Part shown: positions 36,748-46,232 of the stretch, piece after piece
Numbering within the stretch: the stretch's first letter is position 1
Layout: each line of letters starts with the position of its first letter
Assembly (NCBI RefSeq): GCF_001664485.1
Contig: NZ_CP013630.1
Coordinates: forward strand, 3,851,501-3,915,500
DNA length: 64,000 nucleotides
Reading direction: 5' to 3'
Source: Rhizobium sp. N324
Lineage (GTDB): Bacteria > Pseudomonadota > Alphaproteobacteria > Rhizobiales > Rhizobiaceae
Made by a program: the position numbers and the translations under genes
Notes under the pieces: generated by a model
Seen by the model: only the letters and a program-made list of their open reading frames with translations
The model's database searches: none
Told to the model about the DNA's origin: nothing

Positions 36748-37770
36748 ATGAGCGAACGACTGGAAGACATTGCAGTGCAGATGGTTGCAGGCGGCCGGGG
36801 ACTGCTTGCGGCAGATGAATCGACCTCCACCATCAAGAAGCGTTTCGACACGATCAATCTCGAATCGACCGAAACCAGCCGCCGCGATTACCGCGAGATG
36901 CTCTTCCGCTCCGACGAGGCGATGAAGAAATATATCTCCGGCGTCATTCTGTTCGAAGAGACGCTGTTCCAGAAGGCTGCCGACGGCACGCCTTTCGTCG
37001 ACCTCATCCGCGCTGCCGGTTCCATTCCCGGCATCAAGGTCGACACCGGCGCCAAGCCGATGGCCAAATTTCCCGGCGAAACCATCACCGAGGGTCTCGA
37101 CGGCCTCGGCGAACGCCTTGCCAAATATTATGAAGCCGGCGCCCGTTTTGCCAAATGGCGCGGCGTCATCGCCATCTCGTCCTCGCTGCCGACCCGCGGC
37201 TCGGTCCGCGCCAACGCTCAGGCACTCGCCCGCTATGCGGCTCTCTGCCAGGAAGCCAAGATCGTGCCGATCGTCGAGCCCGAATGCCTGATGGACGGCA
37301 AGCCGGGCGACCACAACATCGACCGCTGCGCCGAAGTCACCGAAGCCACCCTGCGCATCGTTTTCGAGGAACTGGCCGAGGCCCGCGTCAGCCTCGAAGG
37401 CATGATCCTGAAACCGAACATGGTCATCGACGGCAAGAACGCCCGCAAGGCCTCGGTCGAGGAAGTTGCCGAGCGCACCGTCAAGGTTCTGAAGGCGACC
37501 GTTCCCTCCGCCGTTCCCGGCATCGCCTTCCTTTCCGGCGGCCAGACCACGGAAGAGGCGACCGCGCATCTTTCCGCGATCAATGGTTTTGACCTGCCCT
37601 GGCTCGTCACCTTCTCCTACGGCCGCGCCCTGCAGGACAGCGCGCTCAAGGCCTGGAACGGCAAGCCTGAGAACGTCGCCGCCGGCCAGCGCGAATTCAC
37701 CCACCGCGCCGAGATGAACAGCCTCGCCGCCAAGGGCAGCTGGAAGAAAGACCTGGAAAAGGCCGCCTGA
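36748..37770 (+). CDS. fbaB: Class I fructose-bisphosphate aldolase
   Basis: Protein of 340 residues. GRGLLAADESTSTIKKRF is the class I start, and GMILKPNMVIDG contains the Schiff-base lysine segment; AFLSGGQTTEEATAHL is the class I phosphate-binding region. It is thus a metal-independent, animal-like aldolase rather than the zinc class II enzyme. The ATG at 36748 (MSERLEDIAVQ) has GAGAACGAGA before it. It splits or forms fructose 1,6-bisphosphate at the end of the glycolytic block. A perfect terminator follows. Confidence 0.96.
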   Translation: MSERLEDIAVQMVAGGRGLLAADESTSTIKKRFDTINLESTETSRRDYREMLFRSDEAMKKYISGVILFEETLFQKAADGTPFVDLIRAAGSIPGIKVDTGAKPMAKFPGETITEGLDGLGERLAKYYEAGARFAKWRGVIAISSSLPTRGSVRANAQALARYAALCQEAKIVPIVEPECLMDGKPGDHNIDRCAEVTEATLRIVFEELAEARVSLEGMILKPNMVIDGKNARKASVEEVAERTVKVLKATVPSAVPGIAFLSGGQTTEEATAHLSAINGFDLPWLVTFSYGRALQDSALKAWNGKPENVAAGQREFTHRAEMNSLAAKGSWKKDLEKAA

Positions 37771-37797
37771 TTTTTTCAGCAGCCTTGAGTGAGACGA

Positions 37798-37832
37798 AGA
37801 GGGGGCGGCAACACATCGTTGCCGCCCCCTCT
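37798..37832 (+). terminator. Strong terminator after fba
   Basis: AGAGGGGGCGGCAAC (37798-37812), loop ACATC, GTTGCCGCCCCCTCT (37818-37832): fifteen perfect pairs, 28 bases after the fba stop. The T tract is short (TTGCATTGT). Confidence 0.75.
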
Positions 37833-37914
37833 TGCATTGTCACAGCGACAAGAAACCGCTTCATTCCCTTAACAACCATGCTTACTCATAGCGGCCGCCA
37901 CAACAGGAGCCGCC

Positions 37915-38838
37915 ATGGACACCCTCTCCTACATCACCGTCGATGTCTTCACCTCCACCCGTTTCGAGGGCAATCCGCTAGCCGTCATCTCCGATGCACG
38001 GGGCCTGAGCGATGCGGCGATGCAGAAGATCGCCACCGAATTCAACTATTCCGAAGTCACCTTCGTTCTGCCGCCGGAAGATCCGCGGAATTCGGCCCGC
38101 GTGCGCATCTTCACGCCGACGATGGAAATTCCCTTCGCCGGCCATCCGAATGTCGGCACCGCTTATGTGCTCGGCCAGCAGGCAGAGATTTTCGGCAGGC
38201 CGATCGGCGAGAAATTGCGCTTCGAAGAAAAGGCCGGCATCGTCGAAGTCGACCTGAAACGCAGCGGCGGAAAGATCGCGGCCACCGCCATCCGTGCGCC
38301 GCAGCCGCTGACGGTCGGCGATACCATCTCCGAGGAAATCATCGCCCGCTGCATCTCGCTCGAGCCCAGCGCCATCGTCACAACCACCCACGCACCGGTC
38401 TTTGCCTCGGTCGGCCTGAACTTCGCCGTTGCCGAAATGAGCGGGCTTGACGCGCTGGTCGCGGCCCGCCCGAATCTTGCCGGTTTCCAGGCGGCTGCCG
38501 GCCGCCAGACGACGAGCGGCCACGACTTCTCGCTCTTCGTCTATGCCAGAACAGCTGAGAATCCGTGGTCTATTCGCGCCCGCATGTTCGCACCGCTCGA
38601 CAACGTGCCCGAGGACCCGGCAACCGGCAGCGCTTCAGCCGCCCTCGGCGCCTATCTCGTCTCGCTCGCACCCGACGCCGATATGACCGTCCGCGTCACC
38701 ATTGAACAGGGCGTCGAAATGGGTCGCCGCAGCGTCATCACCCTCGATGTCGTGAAATCCAAAAGCATCGTCACCGATGTCGTCATCTCCGGAACCTGCG
38801 TTTTCGTCATGCGCGGAGAAATTGTGCTGCAGAACTGA
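37915..38838 (+). CDS. PhzF family isomerase/epimerase
   Basis: Protein of 307 residues with the PhzF/diaminopimelate-epimerase-like fold. YITVDVFTSTRFEGNPLAV is the N-terminal signature; the catalytic Glu is in FNYSEVTFV; MEIPFAGHPNVGTAYVL and VPEDPATGSASAALGAYL are conserved repeat-half motifs. CAGGAGCCGCC precedes the ATG. PhzF converts a phenazine precursor in pseudomonads, but no other phenazine gene is present, so this is one of the many PhzF-like proteins of unknown substrate. It stands alone after the fba terminator. Confidence 0.9.
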   Translation: MDTLSYITVDVFTSTRFEGNPLAVISDARGLSDAAMQKIATEFNYSEVTFVLPPEDPRNSARVRIFTPTMEIPFAGHPNVGTAYVLGQQAEIFGRPIGEKLRFEEKAGIVEVDLKRSGGKIAATAIRAPQPLTVGDTISEEIIARCISLEPSAIVTTTHAPVFASVGLNFAVAEMSGLDALVAARPNLAGFQAAAGRQTTSGHDFSLFVYARTAENPWSIRARMFAPLDNVPEDPATGSASAALGAYLVSLAPDADMTVRVTIEQGVEMGRRSVITLDVVKSKSIVTDVVISGTCVFVMRGEIVLQN

Positions 38839-38853
38839 CGGCCGCATATCGGC

Positions 38854-39018
38854 TTACATCAGGAAGTCGCGCAACAGCAGGTCCAGTGCCCAGACCCCAA
38901 AAGCGATCAGCGCGATCTTCCAGAAATCCATGCGCCGCCGGAGGCCTGGAAACCCGAGCGGCTTGACCAGCTGTATCGCCATGGCAAGGATGAGCAGCAA
39001 GGCTATCAGCTTTGTCAT
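38854..39018 (-). CDS. Small two-helix membrane protein, unknown
   Basis: A 54-codon frame from ATG at 39018 to TAA at 38854. GGAAAAAATAAAGC precedes the start, a fair ribosome site. Two hydrophobic helices (LIALLLILAMAIQLV and WKIALIAFGVWALDLLL) are joined by a basic loop (GLRRRMDF). Its hydrophobic and GC-rich codon use looks coding, and its arrangement convergent with phzF is plausible. I recall similar short proteins in rhizobia annotated as hypothetical, but assign no function. Confidence 0.65.
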   Translation of the reverse strand: MTKLIALLLILAMAIQLVKPLGFPGLRRRMDFWKIALIAFGVWALDLLLRDFLM

Positions 39019-39189
39019 GCTTTATTTTTTCCATTTTTCGGAATGTCACAGGACGGACATTTTTCCGCGCGAACACAGGATCCGACACGCCGTAAAGAGA
39101 TTCCGGGGCACAATCAATCATCTTGAGGCTGGGCAGACGCAGGTCTTGCCTTATGTCCGTGTACAATCGCTGAGACCGAGTCTGGGGAA

Positions 39190-40506
39190 ATGAAGAGAAA
39201 TCTGCTGTCCGTCGCCGCGTTGCTCTTTGGCACGCTCTTCCTTTTCATGGGCAATGGCCTGCAGGGCATCCTGCTTCCGGTGCGCGGCAATCTCGAAGGT
39301 TACGCCACCACGACACTCGGCCTGCTCGGCACCTCCTGGGCCGGGGGCTTCGTCATCGGCTGCCTGGTGGCGCCGAAACTGGTGCGCCGCGTCGGCCATG
39401 TCAGAGCTTTCTCCGGCTTCATCTCGATTATCGCGATTATCGCGCTGGTGAGCGGCATTATCATCCATCCAATCTGGTGGGTGGTGCTGCGCGCCGTCAC
39501 CGGCTTCTCCACCGCCGGCACCTCGATGATCATCGAAAGCTGGTTGAACGAGCGCGCCAGCAACGAGAGCCGCGGCGCGATCTTCTCGCTCTATATCGGC
39601 ATCACGCTGCTCGGCGTCGTCGGCGGCCAGATGATGATCCCGCTCGAGGATGTGCGCACGCCGGTGCTGTTCATGATCTGCGGCATTTTCTATTGCATTG
39701 CCATGCTGCCGACGACGCTTTCGACGGCCGCTTCGCCGCAGCCGCTGAAAGCGGTGCGCCTCGATCTGCCGGCGCTCTATCGCAATTCGCCGGTCTCCTG
39801 CCTCGGCATCCTGCTTGTCGGCATCGCCAACGGCGCCTACGGCACGCTCGGCGCCGTCTTCGGCGCGGGCGCCGGCCTCTCCGACACCAGCATCGCCGTC
39901 ATGATGAGCGCCACCATCTTCGCCGGCGCAGTGATGCAACTGCCGGCCGGCCGGCTTTCCGATCGCATCGACCGGCGCTATGTGCTCGCCGCCATGTCCG
40001 GGGTCGCCGCCCTTGCCGGCTTGCTGATCTTCTTAATCCATCCGACGTCGCCCGCCCTGCTGATCGGGCTCGTGGTCCTTTACGGCGCGGTGGCCAATAC
40101 GCTCTATCCGATCGCCGTCGCCCACGCGAACGACTTCGCGGCATCGGAGGATTTCGTCAAGGTCTCAGGCGGTCTGCTGCTGCTCTACGGCATCGGCACG
40201 GTGATCGGCCCGACGATCGGCGGCCCCGTCATGTCGGTGATCACCCCGCATGCACTTTTCCTCGTCACCGCCATCGCCCACGTGCTCATCACCGTTTACG
40301 CCATCATCCGGAGCCGCATCCGCGCCGCCGTCCCTGCCAGCGATCGCGACGCCTACACGACGATCCCGACCGGCACCTCGCCGATGCTGACACCGCAAAG
40401 CATGTCGCTCGCCGATCGCGGCAGCGGCAAGCCGCCCGAAACCGGCAAACCTTCTGAAACGGGGAAGTCTCCCGAAAGCAGCGATCCTGCTGTAAAGTTC
40501 GGCTAA
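39190..40506 (+). CDS. MFS transporter (YcaD-like)
   Basis: Major facilitator of 438 residues with 12 predicted helices. The first loop GTSWAGGFVIGCLVAPKLVRR and ESWLNERASNESRGAIFSLY are characteristic of the YcaD-like subgroup. The C-terminal tail after about residue 385 is hydrophilic with a short GKPxETGKxxE repeat (GKPPETGKPSETGKSPES). Substrates for this subgroup are not established. The divergent small membrane gene lies 171 bases upstream. Confidence 0.88.
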   Translation: MKRNLLSVAALLFGTLFLFMGNGLQGILLPVRGNLEGYATTTLGLLGTSWAGGFVIGCLVAPKLVRRVGHVRAFSGFISIIAIIALVSGIIIHPIWWVVLRAVTGFSTAGTSMIIESWLNERASNESRGAIFSLYIGITLLGVVGGQMMIPLEDVRTPVLFMICGIFYCIAMLPTTLSTAASPQPLKAVRLDLPALYRNSPVSCLGILLVGIANGAYGTLGAVFGAGAGLSDTSIAVMMSATIFAGAVMQLPAGRLSDRIDRRYVLAAMSGVAALAGLLIFLIHPTSPALLIGLVVLYGAVANTLYPIAVAHANDFAASEDFVKVSGGLLLLYGIGTVIGPTIGGPVMSVITPHALFLVTAIAHVLITVYAIIRSRIRAAVPASDRDAYTTIPTGTSPMLTPQSMSLADRGSGKPPETGKPSETGKSPESSDPAVKFG

Positions 40507-40548
40507 AGCGCGTCGCGATCTTTCGGGTTCGCTCCGCGCTTTGGGTCT
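40505..40548. repeat. Dispersed palindromic repeat
   Basis: AAAGCGCG...TTCGC-TCC-GCGCTTT, an imperfect hairpin starting at the MFS stop codon (TAAAGCGCGTCGCGATC...). Copies of AAAGCGCGTCGCGATCTTT are common in rhizobial intergenic DNA (memory). It may also act as the 3' stem of the MFS message. Confidence 0.55.
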
Positions 40549-40579
40549 TATTTTCGAGGCAGCAACGGAGGACGAACCC

Positions 40580-40771
40580 ATGAGCTTCATTGATGACGAC
40601 CGGCCGCAGAAAAAAGTCGCCCACGAGATCGGCGCCGATCTCTCCATGCTTTCGGTGGACGAGCTGAAGGCCCGGGTGGAATTGCTGAAGACGGAGATCG
40701 CCCGGCTCGAAGCCGAGGCCGCTCGCAAGGCCTCCGGGCGACAGGCGGCCGAAAGCTTCTTCCGCTCGTAA
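40580..40771 (+). CDS. DUF1192 small protein
   Basis: Protein of 63 residues. LSVDELKARVELLKTEIARL is the DUF1192 helix, preceded by an acidic/basic N terminus (MSFIDDDRPQKKVAHEIG). CGGAGGAC precedes the ATG at 40580. The family is confined mainly to alphaproteobacteria and has no known role. In rhizobia it commonly neighbours the rcdA-type gene (memory), as here. Confidence 0.82.
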   Translation: MSFIDDDRPQKKVAHEIGADLSMLSVDELKARVELLKTEIARLEAEAARKASGRQAAESFFRS

Positions 40772-40844
40772 TCCGATAAACCTCCGAAAAACAAGGATAT
40801 AGGCGTATAAACGAGCCCACTCAAAGTCTTGCTTCGGCACAATG

Positions 40845-40859
40845 TTAATAAAATATTAA
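40845..40859 (+). promoter_or_regulatory. CtrA-binding box 1
   Basis: TTAA-TAAAATA-TTAA, a perfect TTAA-N7-TTAA full site. A TATTAC hexamer follows at 40871-40876, so with the box near -35 a start at about 40883-40888 is predicted. It lies 317 bases before rcdA, nearer to the predicted small RNA than to any gene. Confidence 0.65.
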
Positions 40860-40882
40860 GCTTTATAAGGTATTACTGTACT

Positions 40883-40990
40883 CATCCGGATTTTCTCTGG
40901 ATCTCAGACAGTTTTCCAAGCGGTGAATTGGTCTGATTTTTCTCCCTGTTTTACCTTGAGAGCCGCTTTTGCGGCTCTTCTTTTTCCTTG
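40883..40990 (+). ncRNA. Candidate CtrA-controlled small RNA
   Basis: The 390-base gap between the DUF1192 gene and rcdA has no reading frame, but it contains a promoter-like CtrA box (40845-40859) and three ordered stems. These are ATCC...GGAT at about 40884-40902; TCAGA/CCAA paired with TTGG/TCTGA at 40904-40936 followed by TTTTT; and GAGAGCCGC-TTTT-GCGGCTCTT at 40958-40979 followed by CTTTTT, a clear Rho-independent terminator. A transcript of roughly 100 bases is predicted. The terminator is solid; the start and function are inference. It could alternatively be the attenuated leader of rcdA. Confidence 0.45.
40958..40987 (+). terminator. Rho-independent terminator upstream of rcdA
   Basis: Stem AGAGCCGC with TTTT loop and GCGGCTCT, then TCTTTTT. 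It points in the plus direction, 187 bases after the DUF1192 stop and before the second CtrA box, so it separates upstream transcription from rcdA. Confidence 0.8.
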
Positions 40991-41021
40991 TGCCCGGCGC
41001 CTTTCCACGAAACTGTGGAGA

Positions 41022-41036
41022 TTAACCCTTTCTTAA
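41022..41036 (+). promoter_or_regulatory. CtrA-binding box 2, rcdA promoter
   Basis: TTAA-CCCTTTC-TTAA, a perfect CtrA full site 126 bases before the rcdA ATG. A TAATGA -10-like hexamer lies at 41059-41064. CtrA control of rcdA is reported in Caulobacter and Sinorhizobium, so this is probably the functional rcdA promoter. Confidence 0.7.
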
Positions 41037-41161
41037 GAAACGGCTTGCGCAATTGGGCTAATGATACCATCTTAAAGACACAAAAACCGGGCTCGGAAAC
41101 TTTTCCGTCGGTGCCGGCGTTACCTGACCATATGTAGCTGCGTGCAACAGGGACTATTGCG

Positions 41162-41677
41162 ATGTCGGAAGTTGGATTGAACACGATCAGTTTTGCAGGC
41201 CGCGCCGCTGCATCCTCGCAGTTCAAGGCACTTTATGCGGAAGGCATGTCGCTGGTCGAAGAGACCGCGGCCTACCTCGACGGCCAGGGCCGCGCCGCTT
41301 CCAAGGTTCTGCCGCGGATGGCCTCGGTTCTCTACGCCGCGGAATCGATGCGTCTCACCACCCGCCTCATGCAGATGGCCTCCTGGCTGCTGCTGCAGCG
41401 CGCCGTCAACAACGGCGAAATGTCCCGTGACCAGGTGCTGGCCGAAAAGAACAAGGTTCGCCTCGACGGCTTCAATGTCGACCGTGCCGCGCCCGGCTGG
41501 GGCGACCTGCCGGAATCCTTCCGCGACCTCGTCGAGCGCTCGCTGCGTCTGCAGAACCGCATTGCCCTGCTCGACCGCGAGATCTACCGCCCGTCCGAAG
41601 CCGTGATCGTTCACGATAATCAGAACAGCGTCCAGGCCCAGCTTTCGCTGCTGCAGACCGCCTTCGGCAACAACTGA
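41162..41677 (+). CDS. rcdA: RcdA-type regulator of CtrA degradation (DUF1465)
   Basis: Protein of 171 residues of the DUF1465 family. The N-terminal FAGRAAASSQFKALYAEGM and LRLQNRIALLDREIYRP match the three-helix RcdA core. In Caulobacter RcdA is an adaptor that brings CtrA to ClpXP with CpdR and PopA, clearing the cell-cycle regulator before replication. Two CtrA boxes upstream suggest a negative feedback loop. A 14-pair terminator follows at 41701. The assignment rests on family resemblance by eye; orthology to Caulobacter RcdA is probable. Confidence 0.8.
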   Translation: MSEVGLNTISFAGRAAASSQFKALYAEGMSLVEETAAYLDGQGRAASKVLPRMASVLYAAESMRLTTRLMQMASWLLLQRAVNNGEMSRDQVLAEKNKVRLDGFNVDRAAPGWGDLPESFRDLVERSLRLQNRIALLDREIYRPSEAVIVHDNQNSVQAQLSLLQTAFGNN

Positions 41678-41700
41678 CCAGATCTGCGGGAATTCCATAC

Positions 41701-41733
41701 AAACCGGCCGCGTCCGACGCGGCCGGTTTTTCT
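41701..41733 (+). terminator. Terminator after rcdA
   Basis: AAACCGGCCGCGTC / GACGCGGCCGGTTT, a long GC-rich stem with minimal loop, then TTTTTCTTT. It ends the plus-strand rcdA message. Confidence 0.85.
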
Positions 41734-41762
41734 TTGCCTGAAAACGCCATTCCCGACCACGC

Positions 41763-41789
41763 AAAAAAGCCCGGCAGAACCGGGCTCTT
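41763..41789 (-). terminator. Terminator after rpmE
   Basis: On the minus strand, GCCCGG-loop-CCGGGC followed by TTTTTT (41768-41763), 26 bases past the rpmE stop. It faces the rcdA terminator. Confidence 0.85.
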
Positions 41790-41814
41790 TTCGAATTCCG
41801 TCGGGCAGAAGCGA

Positions 41815-42036
41815 TTAGAGGCCGAGGCCGCCGAAACGCTTGTTGAACTTGGAAACGCGGCCGCCGCGGTCCATGAGCTGCTGGTTGCCGCCGGTCCAGG
41901 CCGGGTGCGACTTGGAATCGATTTCGAGGTTCATGACAGCGCCTTCCGAACCCCAGGTCGAGCGGGTTTCGTATTCGGTGCCATCGGTCATGACCACCTT
42001 GATCACGTGATAGTCGGGATGGATGCCTGCCTTCAT
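41815..42036 (-). CDS. rpmE: 50S ribosomal protein L31
   Basis: Protein of 73 residues. [19 protein letters not shown] is the L31 start and [18 protein letters not shown] is the conserved C-terminal motif. It contains no cysteine, so it is a zinc-independent (C-minus) form even though its long-type spacing resembles RpmE. AGGAAG precedes the ATG at 42036. It is a separate transcript convergent with rcdA. The ABC exporter gene is divergent. Confidence 0.95.
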   Translation of the reverse strand: MKAGIHPDYHVIKVVMTDGTEYETRSTWGSEGAVMNLEIDSKSHPAWTGGNQQLMDRGGRVSKFNKRFGGLGL

Positions 42037-42229
42037 AACAATCTTCCTGCGATACCGGAGTTCAATTTGCCGCATGCAGTTGCGGCCACCGAACCGATTG
42101 AATAAATGAAGCCGCAGTCGTGATGGCTACGGCTTCCCATTAGGATGGCGTGCCTATACATGAAGGGCGCTTAGATAACAAGAGCCAACAGGCCGCATTG
42201 CGCGGGTCCTGCGGGTGATCGGAGACGAT

Positions 42230-44032
<1,803 letters not shown>

Positions 44033-44174
44033 GCGGCCATCCACTCTCCCCGATAACGACTAAAGTCTCACCCGTCACGCGACTCCGCGCGGTTGCCATT
44101 CGCGTCTCCTGCCCTACCCTCTTCATGCCCCGGGGTGGGGATATCGCTGTTGAAATTCTTGGGAGGAGATAAGA

Positions 44175-45167
44175 ATGGCGCCTTTCGATATGACGCGACG
44201 TGCGGGCCTTGCGCTCGGTTTCGGTGTGCTTGCGGCCTTTGCATCAGGCGCGGCTGCGGCTGCTGCGGATTTTCCCGATCGTGCGATCACCATGGTCGTG
44301 CCCTTCGCGGCCGGTGGCTCGACCGACGTCGTTGCCCGCATCGTCGCCCAGAAAATGTCGGAGGATCTCGGCCAGCAGGTGATCGTCCAGAACGTCGCCG
44401 GCGCCGGCGGCAATCTCGGCGCCGGTAACGTCGCCCGCGCCGAACCTGACGGCTACACCATTCTGATGGGCACGGTCGCCACCCACGCACTCAATCCGCT
44501 GATCCTCAAATCGACCCCCTATGATCCCGAGAAGGATTTCGCGCCGGTCTCGCTGCTCGTCGTCGTGCCGAACGTCCTGGTCGTCAATCCGGAACTGCCG
44601 GCAAAGACCGTGCAGGAGCTGATCGCGCTGCTGAAGGCCGAGCCCGACAAATACAGCTATGCCTCGTCGGGCAACGGCACGCCGCTGCACTTGTCGGGCG
44701 AACTGTTCAAATCCATGGCCGGTGTCAGCATGCAGCATATTCCCTATAAGGGTGCCGGCCCGGCCTTGAACGACGTCATCGGCAATCAGGTGCCGATCAT
44801 GTTCGACAACTTGCCCTCCTCATCGAGCCACATCAAGGCCGGCACTTTGCGGGCGTTGGCGGTGACCACGGCCGCGCGCGCCCCCTCCTTCCCCGACGTG
44901 CCGACGGTCGCCGAGTCAGGCATACCGGGTTACGAGACCTATACCTGGAATGCGCTTTTCGCTCCGGCCAAGACACCGAACGAGGTCGTCATGCGTCTCA
45001 ACGCCTCGGCCAACAAGGCGCTGAAAGACCCCGCCGTTGCCGAACGGATGAAGGAATTCAGCGCCACCATCGTCGGCTCGACGCCGGATGAACTCGCCGC
45101 CCATGTGAAGGCCGAGCTCGCCAAATGGGGTCCGGTGGTCAAGGGCGCGAACATCCAGATGGAGTGA
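44175..45167 (+). CDS. TctC-type tripartite tricarboxylate transporter binding protein
   Basis: Protein of 330 residues. DMTRRAGLALGFGVLAAFAS followed by an Ala-rich signal peptide (cleavage near residue 30) marks a periplasmic protein. ITMVVPFAAGGSTDVVARI and NVAGAGGNLGAGNVARA are the Bug/TctC substrate-binding motifs. A strong GGAGGAGATAAGA precedes the ATG at 44175. No tctA or tctB membrane genes are adjacent, so it is an orphan binding protein, as often seen in proteobacteria; it may work with a distant permease or act as a sensor. Confidence 0.88.
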   Translation: MAPFDMTRRAGLALGFGVLAAFASGAAAAAADFPDRAITMVVPFAAGGSTDVVARIVAQKMSEDLGQQVIVQNVAGAGGNLGAGNVARAEPDGYTILMGTVATHALNPLILKSTPYDPEKDFAPVSLLVVVPNVLVVNPELPAKTVQELIALLKAEPDKYSYASSGNGTPLHLSGELFKSMAGVSMQHIPYKGAGPALNDVIGNQVPIMFDNLPSSSSHIKAGTLRALAVTTAARAPSFPDVPTVAESGIPGYETYTWNALFAPAKTPNEVVMRLNASANKALKDPAVAERMKEFSATIVGSTPDELAAHVKAELAKWGPVVKGANIQME

Positions 45168-45224
45168 TGCCGGCGGCGCGGGCGCCTTAGTTTGCTCCGA
45201 TGGAAACAGTGACAGTTGGACACT

Positions 45225-45335
45225 GGAACAGGATGATTTAGGTCCGGTTGGCCTGAAATCTGAATCCTCTAAATTAAGAAGCCAGGGCATGATGTCTTGA
45301 GAAAACCGCGCACGCTTTTCGGCATCATGCTCTAA
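45225..45335. repeat. Two-hairpin dispersed repeat
   Basis: The first arm pair is AGGATGATTTAGGTC with GCCTGAAATCTGAATCCT (45230-45269). The second has GCATGATGTC...with GGCATCATGCTC (45287-45332) around AAAACCGCGCACGCTTTTC. This mosaic form is highly repeated in Rhizobium intergenic DNA (memory). It fills most of the gap between the TctC and DUF1508 genes. Confidence 0.65.
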
Positions 45336-45430
45336 GCAGCCAATTCTAATTAAGGTAGTGGAAAAGCTCGCCATTTTGATCTAGCCTCCCTGACGCTGAT
45401 GGTTGCAATTCAGCGTTTCGGGAGACATCC

Positions 45431-45619
45431 ATGTATAAATTCGAAGTTTATAAGGATAAGGCAGGCGAGTTCCGCTTCCGCTTCAAGGCATCGAACGGCG
45501 AAACCATGTTCCTTTCCGAAGGCTACAAGGCGAAGGCGTCCGCCATGAGTGCCATCGAATCGATCAAGAAGAACACGCCGGGCGCCGACGTCGTCGACCA
45601 GACGAAAGCCGAAGCCTGA
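45431..45619 (+). CDS. YegP-like DUF1508 protein
   Basis: Protein of 62 residues with one DUF1508 repeat: YKDKAGEFRFRFKASNGE and GYKAKASAMSAIESIKKN. E. coli YegP has two such repeats; single-repeat forms are common in rhizobia. GGGAGACATCC precedes the ATG. It is a small cytoplasmic beta-alpha protein of unknown role. Confidence 0.85.
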   Translation: MYKFEVYKDKAGEFRFRFKASNGETMFLSEGYKAKASAMSAIESIKKNTPGADVVDQTKAEA

Positions 45620-45886
45620 GCAGAATGGCAGCGGCGGCGCAAACGCCGCCCTGCCTCTCCGCGCGCCGATAAGCAGCGCCGGCATCTCAAGCCGGGCCTG
45701 TTTGCTTGTCATCTCCGCGCCATTTCTCTTTTTTTGCAGATTTCTTGAAAACCATGTCGAAATGGCCGCTGGCCGCGCCTCATTGTCTCGGAACGGCTGA
45801 ACCGCTCCGCCGGCGTCATGGCTTTAGGGATATTCCCGATATCGCGGATGCCCGGATCAACGCCACAACGAGATCAGGAGTTTTCC

Positions 45887-46225
45887 ATGCAATATGCTCT
45901 CATCATTCGTGAAGCCGCCGAGGATTTCGCCAACCGCAGCGATCCCGCCTATCGCGACGGCTGGGTCGCCTACAGCAAGGCGCTTGCCCAGGCGGGGATC
46001 ATGACCGGTGGCGCCGGGCTGACGGCGCCCGAGACCGGCACGGTCGTACGCCGCAGAGGCGAGGAGCACGACGTTCAGGACGGCCCCTATCCGGAAGGCA
46101 AGGAACAGCTGGGCGGCTTCTATCTGATCGACGTTCCCAACATCGACACGGCGCTGGAATGGGCAACCCGCGTGCCGATCTCCGACAAGGGCTCGGTCGA
46201 GGTCCGCCCGCGCCTGCAGATGTGA
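45887..46225 (+). CDS. YCII-related (DGPF) protein
   Basis: Protein of 112 residues. MQYALIIREAAEDFANRSDP and VQDGPYPEGKEQLGGFYLID are the DGPF/YCII motifs; LEWATRVPISDKGSVEVRP closes the fold. CAGGAG precedes the ATG at 45887. DGPF proteins are almost always encoded beside SigJ/YlaC-type ECF sigma factors, sometimes fused to them, and here the sigma gene starts seven bases downstream. Role unknown; proposed small-molecule sensing or enzymatic partner. Confidence 0.9.
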   Translation: MQYALIIREAAEDFANRSDPAYRDGWVAYSKALAQAGIMTGGAGLTAPETGTVVRRRGEEHDVQDGPYPEGKEQLGGFYLIDVPNIDTALEWATRVPISDKGSVEVRPRLQM

Positions 46226-46232
46226 GGCGGCA

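Noticed and set aside
37915..38838. Phenazine biosynthesis locus
   Set aside because: A lone PhzF-like gene with no other phz genes; the family is broad and mostly not involved in phenazines.
44175..45167. Tripartite tricarboxylate transporter operon
   Set aside because: Only the binding protein is present; no TctA or TctB membrane gene lies beside it.
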